Shown piece after piece: positions 53,409 through 64,000 of a stretch of 64,000 nucleotides of DNA; position 1 is the stretch's first letter; every line of letters begins with the position of its first letter. Below the pieces are notes generated by a model. The model made no database searches and was not told where the DNA came from. It saw nothing but the letters and a program-made list of their open reading frames with translations. The translations under genes were made by a program, and so were the position numbers. This DNA is from Acanthosepion pharaonis. Its lineage: Eukaryota; Mollusca; Cephalopoda; Sepiida; Sepiidae. The DNA is taken from contig CAHIKZ030004736.1 of NCBI GenBank assembly GCA_903632075.3, positions 434,001 through 498,000 on the forward strand, read 5' to 3'.

Positions 53409-54506
53409 TGCAGCAGAAAATATTATTGTATGTGTTGGCGTATTATTTTGTGCAATATTGTCGTCTGTCTCTTAAAACATTTTTTATTTTACAAAATTTG
53501 CCATTTGTCACTAACTACTCTGATAATGACTTAAGAAAGATGAAAGTTCGGACTATATTTCTTCAAAAATGAATTTCGGACAATTTTTAACAGAATTTTC
53601 TTCTTATCTGTGAAGGATTATTCGTAATTTGTAAAAGTCAAACAGTAAAATTAATCGACACACAATCTCGATTTTGTTTCATAATATTTGCCTTAAAGAA
53701 TATTCGCTGTCTAAATGCACAGAACACAGACATACACACACGCACACACACAAATATATAATATTAAATCAAAGAAATAAATTAGACGTTTTTTGTAGAC
53801 ATTGCCAAATTTTTCCTTAAGTAAAAGCTAATTGTATAAAATGAAACTAAAATATTTATATTTGATCATAAATAAAATAGTTTATGAATAATTAGATTCT
53901 AATAATATAATAATATATCAATTTTAACATTACCATATTTGTACTCAATTAGTAAATAAATTAAATATAATATCGTCGGTATGAATAAAAATATAAATAT
54001 AAAAAATGTGGCTAACTAATATTCGAAAATATTTTGTAAAAATCGTAATTGAAATTCATATAAAAATAAATATAAAATAAAAAAGCTAAATGTAGTGCTA
54101 TTGAAACCCAGACCATGTGTTGGAACAGAGACACTACCACAAACTTCTACTTGAAAAGAGGAAATTAATGTCAATAGACAGATACCTCAGTCCCACCTTA
54201 ACTTAACCGACTTGATGACTACAATACATTAGATACGTAAGTTCTCTAAATAAGTTAAATCTTAACACCCTAAAATAAAAAAAACTGAATTTTCCTTAAC
54301 CATACATCTCAAAATATCTAGTTTGTCTGGACTTATAAATTAAGTAAATCTATTTCTAAAACGTTATTCTTGGCATCGCTTTAAAATGGAACGGAACTTT
54401 GTATTTTAAGTTTAATTTTTATAATTGAATTTGAATTGAAGTTTCAGTTTTGAAACACGCGAATTTCGGTGTTGCGATGGTAATATATTAAAAAAAAAAC
54501 AATTAT

Positions 54507-54508
<2 letters not shown>
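53408..54508. other. Unassigned AT-rich DNA
   Basis: No gene or repeat recognised in 1.1 kb; a CA run lies near 53732-53750. Confidence 0.4.

Positions 54509-54572
<64 letters not shown>
54509..54572. repeat. (TA)n microsatellite
   Basis: About 31 TA units. Confidence 0.97.
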
Positions 54573-55646
<1,074 letters not shown>

Positions 55647-55699
55647 TAGCAGGTAGAATAGTGTCCGGAAACAAAAGTGGAGATAATGCGACACAGTGG

Positions 55700-55755
55700 A
55701 AAACCTTTTTAACGAATAGTTTCGCTGATGTATGTAGCTTAGGCTTCTTGAGGTC
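55700..55755 (-). ncRNA. Degenerate hammerhead-like motif
   Basis: The minus strand reads CTCAAGAAGCCTAAGCTACA and CAGCGAAACTATTCG: a CTGAAGA-like core with two changes and a GCGAAAC box, next to the longest TA tract. Confidence 0.35.
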
Positions 55756-55871
55756 GCAGTAAAAGGCAAAACTGTACGTAAAGGAAATGCCTTAGGGTTT
55801 TTGACGATAAGAGGGACAATAAATTGAATTACCTTTTCAGACCTGAGACAAGAAAGTGTTTAGTTTGCAAA

Positions 55872-55904
55872 CACACACACACACAGACATACACATGCAC
55901 GCAC

Positions 55905-55959
<55 letters not shown>
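55872..55959. repeat. (CA)n and (TA)n microsatellites
   Basis: Seven CA units with interruptions and then about 22 TA units. Confidence 0.94.
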
Positions 55960-55963
<4 letters not shown>

Positions 55964-56255
55964 GTCCTTGATCAAGTGTCTACTATTAGCTTTGGAGGAT
56001 AAATGATAAAGGATAAATGATAAAAGAGATATTTCTACTCATATTTATTAGCCTAGGGTTAAGTCTGACCAGATTAGGATTCTATGCTCAAACCGCATGA
56101 GACTGACCGAATTGACATTAGAATTATCAATAATTACAATGATTTAAAGAATAAAAGAATAAGCGAATGTCAGGTTAATGGAATGAAAATAAGATTGAAT
56201 ACAGTAATATAATCGAATAGTTCATTTTATTCGCGGTATATGTATATCTATAATA
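55960..56255. other. Unassigned
   Basis: GGATAAATGATAAA is repeated twice at 56000-56020. No gene. Confidence 0.35.
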
Positions 56256-56352
56256 GAGGGTGTGTCAGAAATACCTCCTATATAATGTCAAGATATTATG
56301 TGGGAGATATTTCTGAGAGATATATGTAGGAGTTATTTCTGTCTCACCCAGG
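56256..56352. mobile_element. MITE-like inverted repeat, copy 2
   Basis: GGGTGTGTCAGAAATACCTC at the left is matched in complement by GTTATTTCTGTCTCACCC at the right, about 95 bp in all. The inner half ATATTATGTGGGAGATATTT also resembles copy 1 at 46560-46730. Both are short, non-coding and bounded by GGGTG. Confidence 0.75.
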
Positions 56353-56964
56353 TAATGTCACTTCAATGAAAATAAGAAAAATGACTGCATATTATCTTAG
56401 GGTTGTCCTAGAAACTAAAAAAGCAACAAATCAATATATTCAAGAATGTCGAATCTGATAGCCATGACCAAGGAAAAGAAAGTCTACCAGTTCGGAGAAA
56501 TGTCTGTTCAAGCGGACCACAGAATGAAAAAGAACAAAATCAAAAATTTGGAAAAAAAACAAGAGTAGAACGTGAAATTTAGAGTTGTTCCCATATTCAG
56601 TGCAATTGAAACCATTACCAAAACACTTGAATCGAGAATGGATGAATTTGAAATTCAAGATTGATTATTTATTTGTTTTACCAGCATATCCACCCCTGTC
56701 GGTCATTTAATTTGAAACTGGATTTTTTATTCAGGAATGTTTCAAAACGTTTCAAGTGGTTATGAGGTTTTAAAATTGTTTTCAAAATATCACAAGTTTA
56801 TAGTTCGGGGCTATTTGAAAACATAAATTGTATGGTTCAAAATCCAAGCTCTATTATCTATAAAAGGTGGAAGTATTTTATTTTCTTCAGATATCATATT
56901 ATTTGACTAGGTTAAGATTCTGTGCTTGGTAATAGTTGCTACGTTTTGTTTTTTGGGGTTTTTT
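56353..56964. other. Unassigned
   Basis: A 72-codon minus-strand frame at 56440-56658 has no domain. Nothing else was seen. Confidence 0.35.
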
Positions 56965-57560
56965 GTGCTTCTTACATTCTGTCAAGAGTTGTTTGTTGAA
57001 ATTGATTGCAGTGGGTACACCGAGATGTAGTTTCTGCCTTCAGCATGTGTTTGTGTGTGTCCAATTCTTATTTTGTTGAGTACTATGTCTTGTCTGCGAT
57101 TAGCTGATGGCTCTATATTCTCCATTCTTATTGTAGGCTGAAGTTCATATTGTTTATTGTTTGGGAACATGTCCCATATTGCTTGCCATTTTCTCTTGAT
57201 GTGTTGTATAATTTTGTTTTTATAAACTGTATATGGGCGTTTGATGTTGGCTATTTTCATTTTCGTTGACTCTTTCGCCAGTGTGTCAGCTTCATGATTT
57301 CCTTTGATATCTATATGGCTAGGAACCCAGGCTAATATTATTTTGTGCTCTGTTAAATGAAGGCAAGCTTCTAGGATTTTTAAATACAGGAATGATTTTT
57401 GTTCTTTTCTTTAATTGCTGTTAAACTAGATATGGAATCTGAGAATATTATAAATTTTCTATCTTTTGAATTATTATCATTTTTAGTATCATTCAATACA
57501 GAATTAAAATTGTCTACTGCAGTGAAAGACAGTGAAAGACGGGGAAAATATCTGAACCTG
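56965..57560 (-). pseudogene. LINE RNase H and C-terminal region (I/Jockey group)
   Basis: Minus strand from 57560: SVLNDTKNDNNSKDRKFIIF then SDSISSLTAI (the catalytic Asp of RNase H), a frameshift, LKILEACLHLTEHKIILAWV, PSHIDIKGNHEADTLAKEST (the conserved SHxxxxGNxxAD block), then KIANIKRPYTVYKNKIIQHI, KRKWQAIWDM, and ANRRQDIVLNKIRIGHTQT, the segment normally followed by a Cys-His cluster. RNase H after RT is typical of I-group non-LTR elements. Only this family member is seen in the window. Confidence 0.85.
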
Positions 57561-58284
57561 GATGGCGAGCTAAGAAAAAAATTACGAAAAATAAGATAAA
57601 GGTGTTAATTGTATCCTACGCCTATGATTATCGGTGTGACCATGTGAGATGGTTTTCTTTTGGTGATTTCCTGGGTTGTATCTTGGTCTAAACGGCATTA
57701 AATGAGACCATGTATTGTTCGTGAGATGGAGTTATTTTCATTTGGTAAACACTGGATCGATTCCCGCCAGTTCCACGGTGTCAGTAGAGGAGCATTTTGA
57801 TCGAGTGTCGTGATGGTTGTTTCTTTTTTAAGTTTGAAGAATGAGGCAGCCAAATAGACTTGAGTGTCACATGTAGAGACATAGGAACACACTTAGTTGG
57901 TGACTGTCTGTGTGAACTGGTTTAATTGACTTGAAATTATTTCGAACTGAGCCACACCTATATAGTTATGTGCTGTTTTTATAAAGAAAAAAACCTTCTC
58001 GCCATTTGACTGTGTTGAATCTGCCTGATATACTCTTATCTAAGTGACATGATGAGTATAATGGGCTTTATTTTTTTGAGAAAGTTTATATTTTAAGTTA
58101 TTAAAAAGTGTTTTTAAAAATTACTAAAAAAAAAAAAAGAAAACTTAAAAAAAGAAACTTAAAAACTTTAAAAAATCTTTTAAAAATCTATATATGTCTT
58201 AGGATACATATCTAGGTACTTGGAAACAACCTCATCTAAGGACTGGATTACTCGATCTGGAATATTATGCCCTACCTTTGTCAT
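57561..58284. other. Unassigned
   Basis: A 64-codon minus-strand frame at 57698-57892 may belong to the RNase H LINE, but I recognise no motif. A/T runs lie at 58070-58190. Confidence 0.35.
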
Positions 58285-58600
58285 CTAGAAGGTACGTTTA
58301 AATTCATGCGGACAAGGTACCAAGGAAAAGAGTTTATTAGAACAACTCCCATGAAAATATTTATGGAAAAGAAAGTAACGGCGGTTGGAAAGTGAGTGAT
58401 GTTTGAGATGCCAGGTCAGGACTGATAATATTACAGACCCTTCTTTGGATTTTGTCACGAATCTCGAGATATATAGCCGGAGCACCAGACCAGACGTGGT
58501 AGCAATATCCATTTCACAAACGAATGGTAGATTTATAAATGTGTAAGATGAATTCTGACGCAGTGAATCAACCTTCATATCGCGTACATTTGGCTGTGAT
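58285..58600 (-). pseudogene. CR1-like LINE C-terminal fragment
   Basis: Minus strand: SGLVLRLYISRFVTKSKEGS, VILSVLTWHLKHHSLSNRRY then FLFHKYFHGSCSNKLFSLVP and HEFKRTF. This matches the CSDELxSLVPRxHEFKR region of the other copies. Confidence 0.72.
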
Positions 58601-58859
58601 GCATGTACCTGGTATAATCTTATCAAACTGCCATGATGCGTATGCTTGATTTCGTATATTTGTATACCGGTGTTATTTTGCTGATGTGCTACTCTCTCAT
58701 TCAACAACAACAATAATAATAATTATTGGTAGATCTACTAACGCATCAATAGAGTTCAGCTTCTTTCTTTCTTTCTTTTTTTTTGCTAAATAAGAATAAT
58801 CTTCACTTGATAATTAATAATTAATAATTAAATAATATTGATTCTAAAGAAGAAGAAAA
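58601..58859. other. Unassigned spacer with short simple repeats
   Basis: A (CTTT)n-like run lies at 58760-58775 and TAAT words at 58815-58835. Confidence 0.35.
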
Positions 58860-59440
58860 AGAAAAGAAAAAAGACTATCAACTACCAGAAAATAGAAAGT
58901 ATGGTCATCAGGAAGAAAAACGGTTCAAGACGCGAATTACGAACTGGAAATATAAACAGCAACAGGTGAAGTTCAAATATCTTGGAAAATTTCGTTAGAA
59001 ACAACAAACAAAGAAAAGAGTGCTGGATTGCTTTGTGATATCTATTCTCTTATATGGCAATGAATATTGGAAAATCTCCCTAAGGACAAGGAGAAAAATG
59101 GAGGTAGCAGAAGGATAATGAAAATTTCATGGACGGATCGTGTAAAGCAACAAAGAAGGCTTAAAATGGTATCGGAAAGAGCATTTATACTCAGAATCAG
59201 GAAATAATGAGGAAGAGGGGCTTGGAAAACTTCACGAGGCATCATATTGAGGGCCAGCGAGATAGGAGAAGGCAGCGAGCCACTTGACGAGCTTGTGTGA
59301 ATGGATTGCGGAACAGGACGCGGGGGCCTTAGCAAAGAAAAAAAAACTGCTAAAAGCCACACGAGATAGGAAGTTGTGGAGAGCTATGATCGGCTATGTT
59401 CTAAAGAGATGCGGCACAAAGAAGAAAAACAACAACACGA
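58860..59440 (+). pseudogene. RTE-like LINE C-terminal region
   Basis: Plus strand: RGLENFTRHHIEGQRDRRRQ, LCEWIAEQDAGALAKKKKLL, KATRDRKLWRAMIGYVLKRC. The last 60 codons are a clean frame ending just after KKKN. Upstream blocks (CWIAL, YLFSYMAMN) are shifted. It has no catalytic domain. Confidence 0.78.
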
Positions 59441-59849
59441 TTATCATCTATACTTCTCCAATGGAACAGGCCTTTTTTTCTCTTAAGTCAATTATTACTA
59501 CTATTGAATGCGAGAATAGTACACTATCACGTGTACATCAAAAGAAATAAGATAAAGAAAAGCAATTAAAACGACAAGAAAACCAATTAAGTTTTATAGT
59601 AAACAATGAAATAGTTCTATTATAATTTTGGTCAGTGGCCAAAAGGAAAAAACATAAAGGCTTGCCGTCAAGAAGTTAAAAAAGGCTTCAAAATAACTTG
59701 AGAGTTGCTGGGCTTTTGCGGTATAGTTTACATGTCAGTTCAGCAAATGGTAGTGAACCGACTGCTCTGAAGCAGATTTCTACAACAACTAACTTCGTCC
59801 ATCATATTAATTTTGACGCCACCAACGAATACGAGTACGCTGATAAAAG
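59441..59849. other. Unassigned
   Basis: AT-rich; it lies between an RTE 3' end and a CR1-like 3' end in opposite orientation. Confidence 0.35.
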
Positions 59850-60960
59850 ACCTCCACTTGTAAGGTCATCTGACCACATCAAGAACATTGCATTTACATT
59901 TTTGGAGATTAAAGTTGACTGGAAAGCATGAGGCAGAAAGGAAGTTCCACAAGCGAGAAGTGCGAAAAAAGAAACTGTTAGCATAGAATTTACGGTGACA
60001 TCTAACCAGCTCAACTGTAAATTGATGAGATCTTGACATCAGTCTAGTACTATGCTTACATTTAAAAAAAAAAAAGTCTGGGCACATAGCGAACCTTAAG
60101 GCGGTGGAAAAGTGACTGAAGCCGAGCCGGACTGATAATATTCTTCTTTGGATTTTATCAAAGAGCTCAAGGGATACCAGAATATATGTGTCAGTGATAT
60201 TCTAAGCATAGACGAATGGTAAACGTATTGATTTGTATGATAGATTCTGGAGAGAAAAATTGCCTCGCACTACACAGTGAATCAACTTTCTTAGCAGCTG
60301 ACTTAGCAATGGATTCAATATAGCCTTTCCACTTCAAGTCAGCCAAGAATGTTCGTCACTTTCCTGGAAGTTATCATCAGCCATATTGATGGACAACAGA
60401 GAGGGGTTCTCTCAGATGATTAATAGAAAGCAGCTTAGTTTGGGAGGTGTTAAAATTAACAAGACATCTTTTGCCCCAGTTAACAATAGATTTGTGGTTG
60501 TTTTGGAGATCAGCTGCAATTTTGACCTTATCAAACAGATCAGCCTTACTATCGAGACAGGAGTAAATTGTTGTGTCATCAGTGTAGATAGCGAGTTGAG
60601 AGCTGATGCCACCGGGAAGGTCATTAATGAAAATTAAAAACAAAGTAGGACCAAGGATTGAGCCCTGGGGGACACCCGCATTAGTACGAACGGATCTAGA
60701 CAAGTGACCGTTCAAGATAACTTTCATTTTACAATTTGCCAGGAAAGACTAGATCAATTCTGGTGACACCGTAACTTTTCAGTTTGTAGAGAAAACCTGT
60801 ATGACAATCCTTGTCAAGAGCTTTCGATATTCGCAAGTATGTAAATATGATTTCCAGATCGCCTAGGTTGCCTCCTCCTTCAAACTTAGGAAAAACATTC
60901 CCTCTCAATATCTCGATCCCACTCATGAATACGAATGCACAGTACATCAGCCCCTAGTGG
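59850..60960 (-). pseudogene. CR1-like LINE, most complete copy (RT core and C-terminus)
   Basis: Minus strand from 60960: LYKLKSYGVTRIDLVFPGKL, MKVILNGHLSRSVRTNAGVP, QGSILGPTLFLIFINDLPGG (RT motif B), QLAIYTDDTTIYSCLDSKAD (catalytic box with TDD in place of ADD), DLQNNHKSIVNWGKRCLVNF, NTSQTKLLS; then a deletion of the middle and SRSHQFTVELVRCHRKFYAN, SRLWNFLSASCFPVNFNLQK. The RT portion is one 116-codon open frame. N-terminal endonuclease is missing. CR1-like elements insert by target-primed reverse transcription. Confidence 0.87.
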
Positions 60961-60974
60961 CATGTCCAACGAGA

Positions 60975-61820
60975 TTATGTCAGGCAACTAACAAGTAAAT
61001 ATGTGGTGAGAGAATTAGAAGTTGTCCCGGGTTTCATTATTGGCGGCCACAATCTTAACAACATAAGATACGCAGATGACACGATGTTGATAGCAGACAC
61101 AGAAAGGAAACTACAAGAAGTACAGAAGTCAGTAAAGGAAAGCAAAAAGAAAAGACTAAACATCAGTTGAAAGAAGACGGACTGTACGGTCCTCAGCAAA
61201 AGGTACAACCCAACAAGCAAATTACAAATTGAAGATGCTAAAATCAAAGTACAATTTAAAAATATGGAAAGTATTTTAATAGAGGACGGAAAGTGCGACA
61301 CTGATATCCGAAAACGTAATGGAACTGCGGAAGATGCCTTCCAAAAGCTAAGCAAAGAAAATTTCCATAGAAACAAAGAAAAGATTGCTGAACTGTTACT
61401 TAATATCAATCCTACTATATAGCAGGGAATGCTGGACAATCTCCTCACACATGAAGAAAAGACTTGAAGCAACAGAAATATGGTTCTACAGAAGGTTGCT
61501 GAGAATACCATGAAACAAACATGTGAGAAACGACGAAGTTTTAGAGAAAATGAAAACAAAAAGGAAACTTATACAGAAAGAGACAGCTAAAATTTCTAGG
61601 GCACATGAGGAAAGACGGCTTGGAAAATCTGATATTCACAAGGTATATTGAAGACAGGAAGGACAGAGGAAAACAATGCATAATCTACCTAGCAAACTTG
61701 AATAAATGGATGGCAGAACAAGATTTAGTAAAAAGACATTTACAAATGGCAGGAAGTTGTGAAGAGCCATGATCGCCAACATATATGTGATATGGGACAT
61801 AGAAGAAGAATGAACGGGAT
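60975..61820 (+). pseudogene. RTE-like LINE, catalytic box to C-terminus
   Basis: Plus strand: VPGFIIGGHNLNNIRYADDT with an intact ADD, MLIADTERKLQEVQKSVKES, KKKRLNIS, a stop, then SKLQIEDAKIKVQFKNMESI, LIEDGKCDTDIRKRNGTAED, AFQKLSKENFHRNKEKIAEL, and decayed C-terminal blocks to a GHIEG-like region and KLWRAMIAN-like end. The order is the same as in RTE/BovB-type elements. The 195-codon minus-strand frame here is only its shadow. Confidence 0.83.
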
Positions 61821-62062
61821 ATTCAGTGTAGCACATCTTCATTCATTAAGATAAAATATGAGTAGATTAAAAAAAAATCAATCAATTAAGATTAAAAGCT
61901 ATGAGAGGCATACCTGGTTATTATTATTAATTTATTATTATTTCAAAAAAAAAAAACTGTGAAAAGATAGTAAGTTATCTTGATCTTACCAGAACTGAAT
62001 AAGTTGTAGAAGTTTTTTCGTTTTTTTTTTAGTAGTACCAATGGCTAATATAGTGCCAGGAT

Positions 62063-62096
<34 letters not shown>

Positions 62097-62230
62097 ATTT
62101 TGTTACTACGAATTTACGTTAAACGGTTAAGAAAATATATATTTTTTGCTACCCTCTTTTTTGTTATGAATTGTTTTTTTTTTTTTTTGTGATGAATAAC
62201 AATTTTTTAATGTTTGCTATATTTGCTCGG

Positions 62231-62283
<53 letters not shown>

Positions 62284-62600
62284 CCCAATGTTTAAAGTTA
62301 ATACTCATCGATGGTTACGAGCAAAGACTGAAATTTCGCAGCGCAAGACCAGAGTCTTTTTAAGAATAATAAAATAAGTTCTGTTAGTTAATCAAATCTA
62401 AAAAAAAACAAGATAAAAAGAAGAAATAGAAGATGTCACCCATTCTATGGGATTAACCATATCAGACAGAAAAATTGAAAAAATTACAATTTGGATTTGA
62501 AAAATGTGGAAATTGAAAACAAGAATCGTAACTTGGAATTATAAAAACAACAAACCCCAACAAAACAGAAAATACAATAATAAAAAATACAATAAAAAAA
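61821..62600 (+). pseudogene. R2/NeSL-like LINE fragments among AAT tracts
   Basis: VNTHRWLRAKTEI then, after a shift, FAAQDQSLF (62295-62365) and EKCGNxKQE-like sequence (62495-62520) are pieces of the region between RT and endonuclease and of the C-terminal end. (AAT)n tracts lie at 62060-62095 and 62230-62282. Much of the rest is low complexity. Confidence 0.55.
62230..62282. repeat. (AAT)n microsatellite
   Basis: About 17 AAT units. Confidence 0.96.
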
Positions 62601-62651
62601 AAAAACATCGGAAACATGAAATGTGGCCATAACAACAAAAAAACTGAAATA

Positions 62652-62660
62652 ATAATAAAA

Positions 62661-62693
<33 letters not shown>

Positions 62694-62712
62694 GAAGAAG
62701 AAGAAGATGAGG
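62652..62712. repeat. (AAT)n(AAG)n microsatellite
   Basis: About 14 AAT-type units then about five AAG units. Confidence 0.94.
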
Positions 62713-62940
62713 AAAGTTGGAGAATCAAAAGGACAAAATACGAAAAGACTAAGTAAGAAAAAACAAAAAAATGTATAAAATATCAAAAGGAAAAATACAA
62801 TTAAAAATGAATTTGACGATCGCAACTTCAACAACAATAACAACAAAACCACAAAAAAATACAATAAAAAAAAAAACAAAGAAAATACTGACACTAGTTG
62901 GTAAGGGAGAAAGAGAAAATAGGGTGAATCCTCTTCTTAC
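62713..62940 (-). other. Start of the intron after the GTPase exon
   Basis: Begins at the donor GTAAGAAGAGG on the minus strand and runs into T-rich (minus) low-complexity DNA. No further exon was found close by. Confidence 0.5.
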
Positions 62941-63046
62941 CTGACTTGCCGACACCGTTTTGTCCAAGTACGACGACCCTGAACGGTCTAGATCGAACTC
63001 CCATGGAGAACTTTCTCAGAACCTTGGGGTCAGGGTTCCACTGCAT
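62941..63046 (-). CDS. Ras-type small GTPase, first coding exon (P-loop)
   Basis: The minus strand reads MQWNPDPKVLRKFSMGVRSR, PFRVVVLGQNGVGKS and then a single G before a consensus splice donor (TCAG followed by GTAAGAAG). VVVLGQNGVGKS is the beta-1 strand and P-loop (GxxxxGKS) that binds GTP phosphates. The phase 1 end makes the next residue begin with G, which fits Ala of Ras-type GKSAL and not Thr of ABC-transporter GKST. ATG at 63046 is preceded by an in-frame TGA eight codons upstream and has a purine at -3. The roughly 22-residue N-terminal extension points to an atypical Ras relative rather than Ras itself; the subfamily cannot be fixed from this exon. Later exons (DTAG, NKxD motifs) should lie to the left. 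Confidence 0.75.
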
Positions 63047-63764
63047 GTCTGCGCCGTGTACAACTCATACAAGTCCAGAAGGCGTAAAGCCTTACCATGC
63101 AAACGCACAATTAGTAAGACAACAGATTAATGGTGATAAAACCGTCATCAGTTCGACTTGGGGCTGACTGTAAGGCTAGTAGTAGTAGCAGTAGTAGTCC
63201 AGTAAATATCTTCATGTGCAGAGAAATAAAACGTGGAAAAGCAGGAGGTGAATGTTACTTTATCTAGTGAAAATTCCTGTCGTGAATAAAAGGTTTTAGG
63301 GCCGACAAGTAGAAAATATTCCTTGTTTTTACCAATGCTTATAGCACTGGATTATCAATGATAAGGATTTTTATGTAAATTTTAATAAGTCTGTCTGTTT
63401 CTCTTTCATTGGGCATTCATTGGACGTGCGATGGAGTTCTGCTCAAACTGTGTACTCTTCCTCACAGACAGACAAGGAGGTAACCCGACAGCCAATGAAG
63501 TCTCACTGGTGTTTGATGTTTTTGTTATGATACGGTGTGAGCGAACTGATGCGGTGTTCCATCTCCACAGTGTCGTCCACACGTATGCTACTTTCGGCTA
63601 AAAAATTTGATAAAAAACTTTTTGTGATTTTTTTTAGGGACAGCGTACTGCAATGAATTGGTTCAGCATAGACATACACGCATGACAAACTTCTCAAAGT
63701 AACTAGTGAAATGATTCGTGATTAATTGATATTTAAATGTTAGAAAAATTAAATGATAAAGTAG
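63047..63764. other. Upstream of the GTPase exon; possible 5' UTR, intron or promoter
   Basis: A TTACAG before TCAGCCCCAAG (minus, near 63166) could be an acceptor or chance. GTA repeats lie at 63178-63200. No promoter motif can be assigned. Confidence 0.35.
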
Positions 63765-63810
63765 AAAAACGCGTTTCGTCCCTTAGAACTTCATCGAACT
63801 CTAAAGTGAT
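63765..63810 (-). ncRNA. Hammerhead-like motif
   Basis: The minus strand reads TCGATGA (consensus CTGATGA), stem II AGTTC/GGAC around TAAG with one GU pair, then GAAACGCGTT. GACGAAACGCGT is identical to the core in the 18-kb palindrome. Confidence 0.5.
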
Positions 63811-63932
63811 CTGTACGTTGTTGTAATTATGCACACGAAGGAGAGTGGACACTGAAATTTTAAACTTTTAAATTTTTTTTAATCATTACAATAATGTCTT
63901 TAGCCAATTTTTATATACTGACATTGCTTTCT
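63811..63932. other. Unassigned
   Basis: No feature recognised. Confidence 0.3.
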
Positions 63933-63947
63933 CTTTCTTTCTATTTT

Positions 63948-63986
<39 letters not shown>

Positions 63987-63996
63987 CTTTCTCGCT
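63933..63996. repeat. (CTTT)n microsatellite
   Basis: About 14 CTTT units with minor changes, running to the window edge. Confidence 0.95.
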
Positions 63997-64000
63997 CACG

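Noticed and set aside
60975..61559. 194-codon minus-strand open frame
   Set aside because: It is antisense to a clear RTE reverse transcriptase with an intact ADD box on the plus strand.
62484..62894. 136-codon minus-strand frame rich in Phe, Ile and Leu
   Set aside because: Low-complexity translation of AAT/AAAAC-rich DNA.
62941..63046. ABC-transporter Walker A exon
   Set aside because: The P-loop follows a VVVLG strand as in Ras proteins, and the split codon after GKS begins with G, which cannot encode the Thr usual in ABC proteins.
62946..63167. 73-codon plus-strand frame over the GTPase exon
   Set aside because: Its translation has no domain, while the opposite strand encodes a P-loop ending at a donor site.

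Overview
The window reads as AT-rich animal nuclear DNA dominated by decayed transposable elements and simple repeats. No bacterial or organellar genes are visible. The mix of elements suggests a lophotrochozoan, most likely a coleoid cephalopod such as an octopus; this is an inference from element types, not proven here. The elements are R2/NeSL-type LINEs with a restriction-like endonuclease, RTE- and CR1/Jockey-like LINEs, Penelope-like elements with GIY-YIG domains, two tRNA-derived SINE families, Tc1/mariner, a Helitron, and very many (TA)n tracts. The only confident host coding sequence is one exon of a Ras-type small GTPase on the minus strand at 62941-63046. If its gene continues leftward, some or all of the rest of the window may be intron.

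Layout. 0-9 kb: CR1-like and R2/NeSL-like LINE remnants, hammerhead-like motifs, a SINE, RTE remnants and a 28-bp tandem repeat. 9.2-10.5 kb: a non-autonomous Helitron inserted into an older Helitron end. 11-15 kb: microsatellites, palindromes, LINE pieces, hammerhead-like motifs and a Penelope N-terminal fragment. 15-22 kb: tandem repeats, a SINE, a large palindrome carrying hammerhead-like cores, and RTE and CR1-like LINEs. 23-32 kb: two Penelope C-terminal fragments, LINE tails, and a SINE headed by a 5S rRNA-derived segment.

32-39.9 kb: a mariner remnant, a 3-kb R2/NeSL-like LINE, a 1.5-kb Penelope fragment, and beside it a structurally complete Tc1 element with 200-bp IR/DR termini and a transposase broken by two frameshifts. 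40-49.5 kb: nested LINEs (CR1-like within RTE, CR1-like within R2/NeSL-like), a MITE-like inverted repeat and a SINE. 50-58 kb: a palindrome, microsatellites up to about 120 bp, another Penelope fragment, a second MITE-like copy and an RNase H-bearing LINE remnant. 58-62.6 kb: CR1-like, RTE and R2/NeSL-like remnants. 62.9 kb: the GTPase exon.

The elements do not form an operon or pathway; what links them is nesting and repeat seeding. The least expected signals are the repeated hammerhead-ribozyme-like motifs, some in head-to-head palindromes and two beside Penelope coding fragments, and the 5S/tRNA composite SINE. All calls come from reading the sequence by eye and recalling family motifs; element boundaries are approximate.
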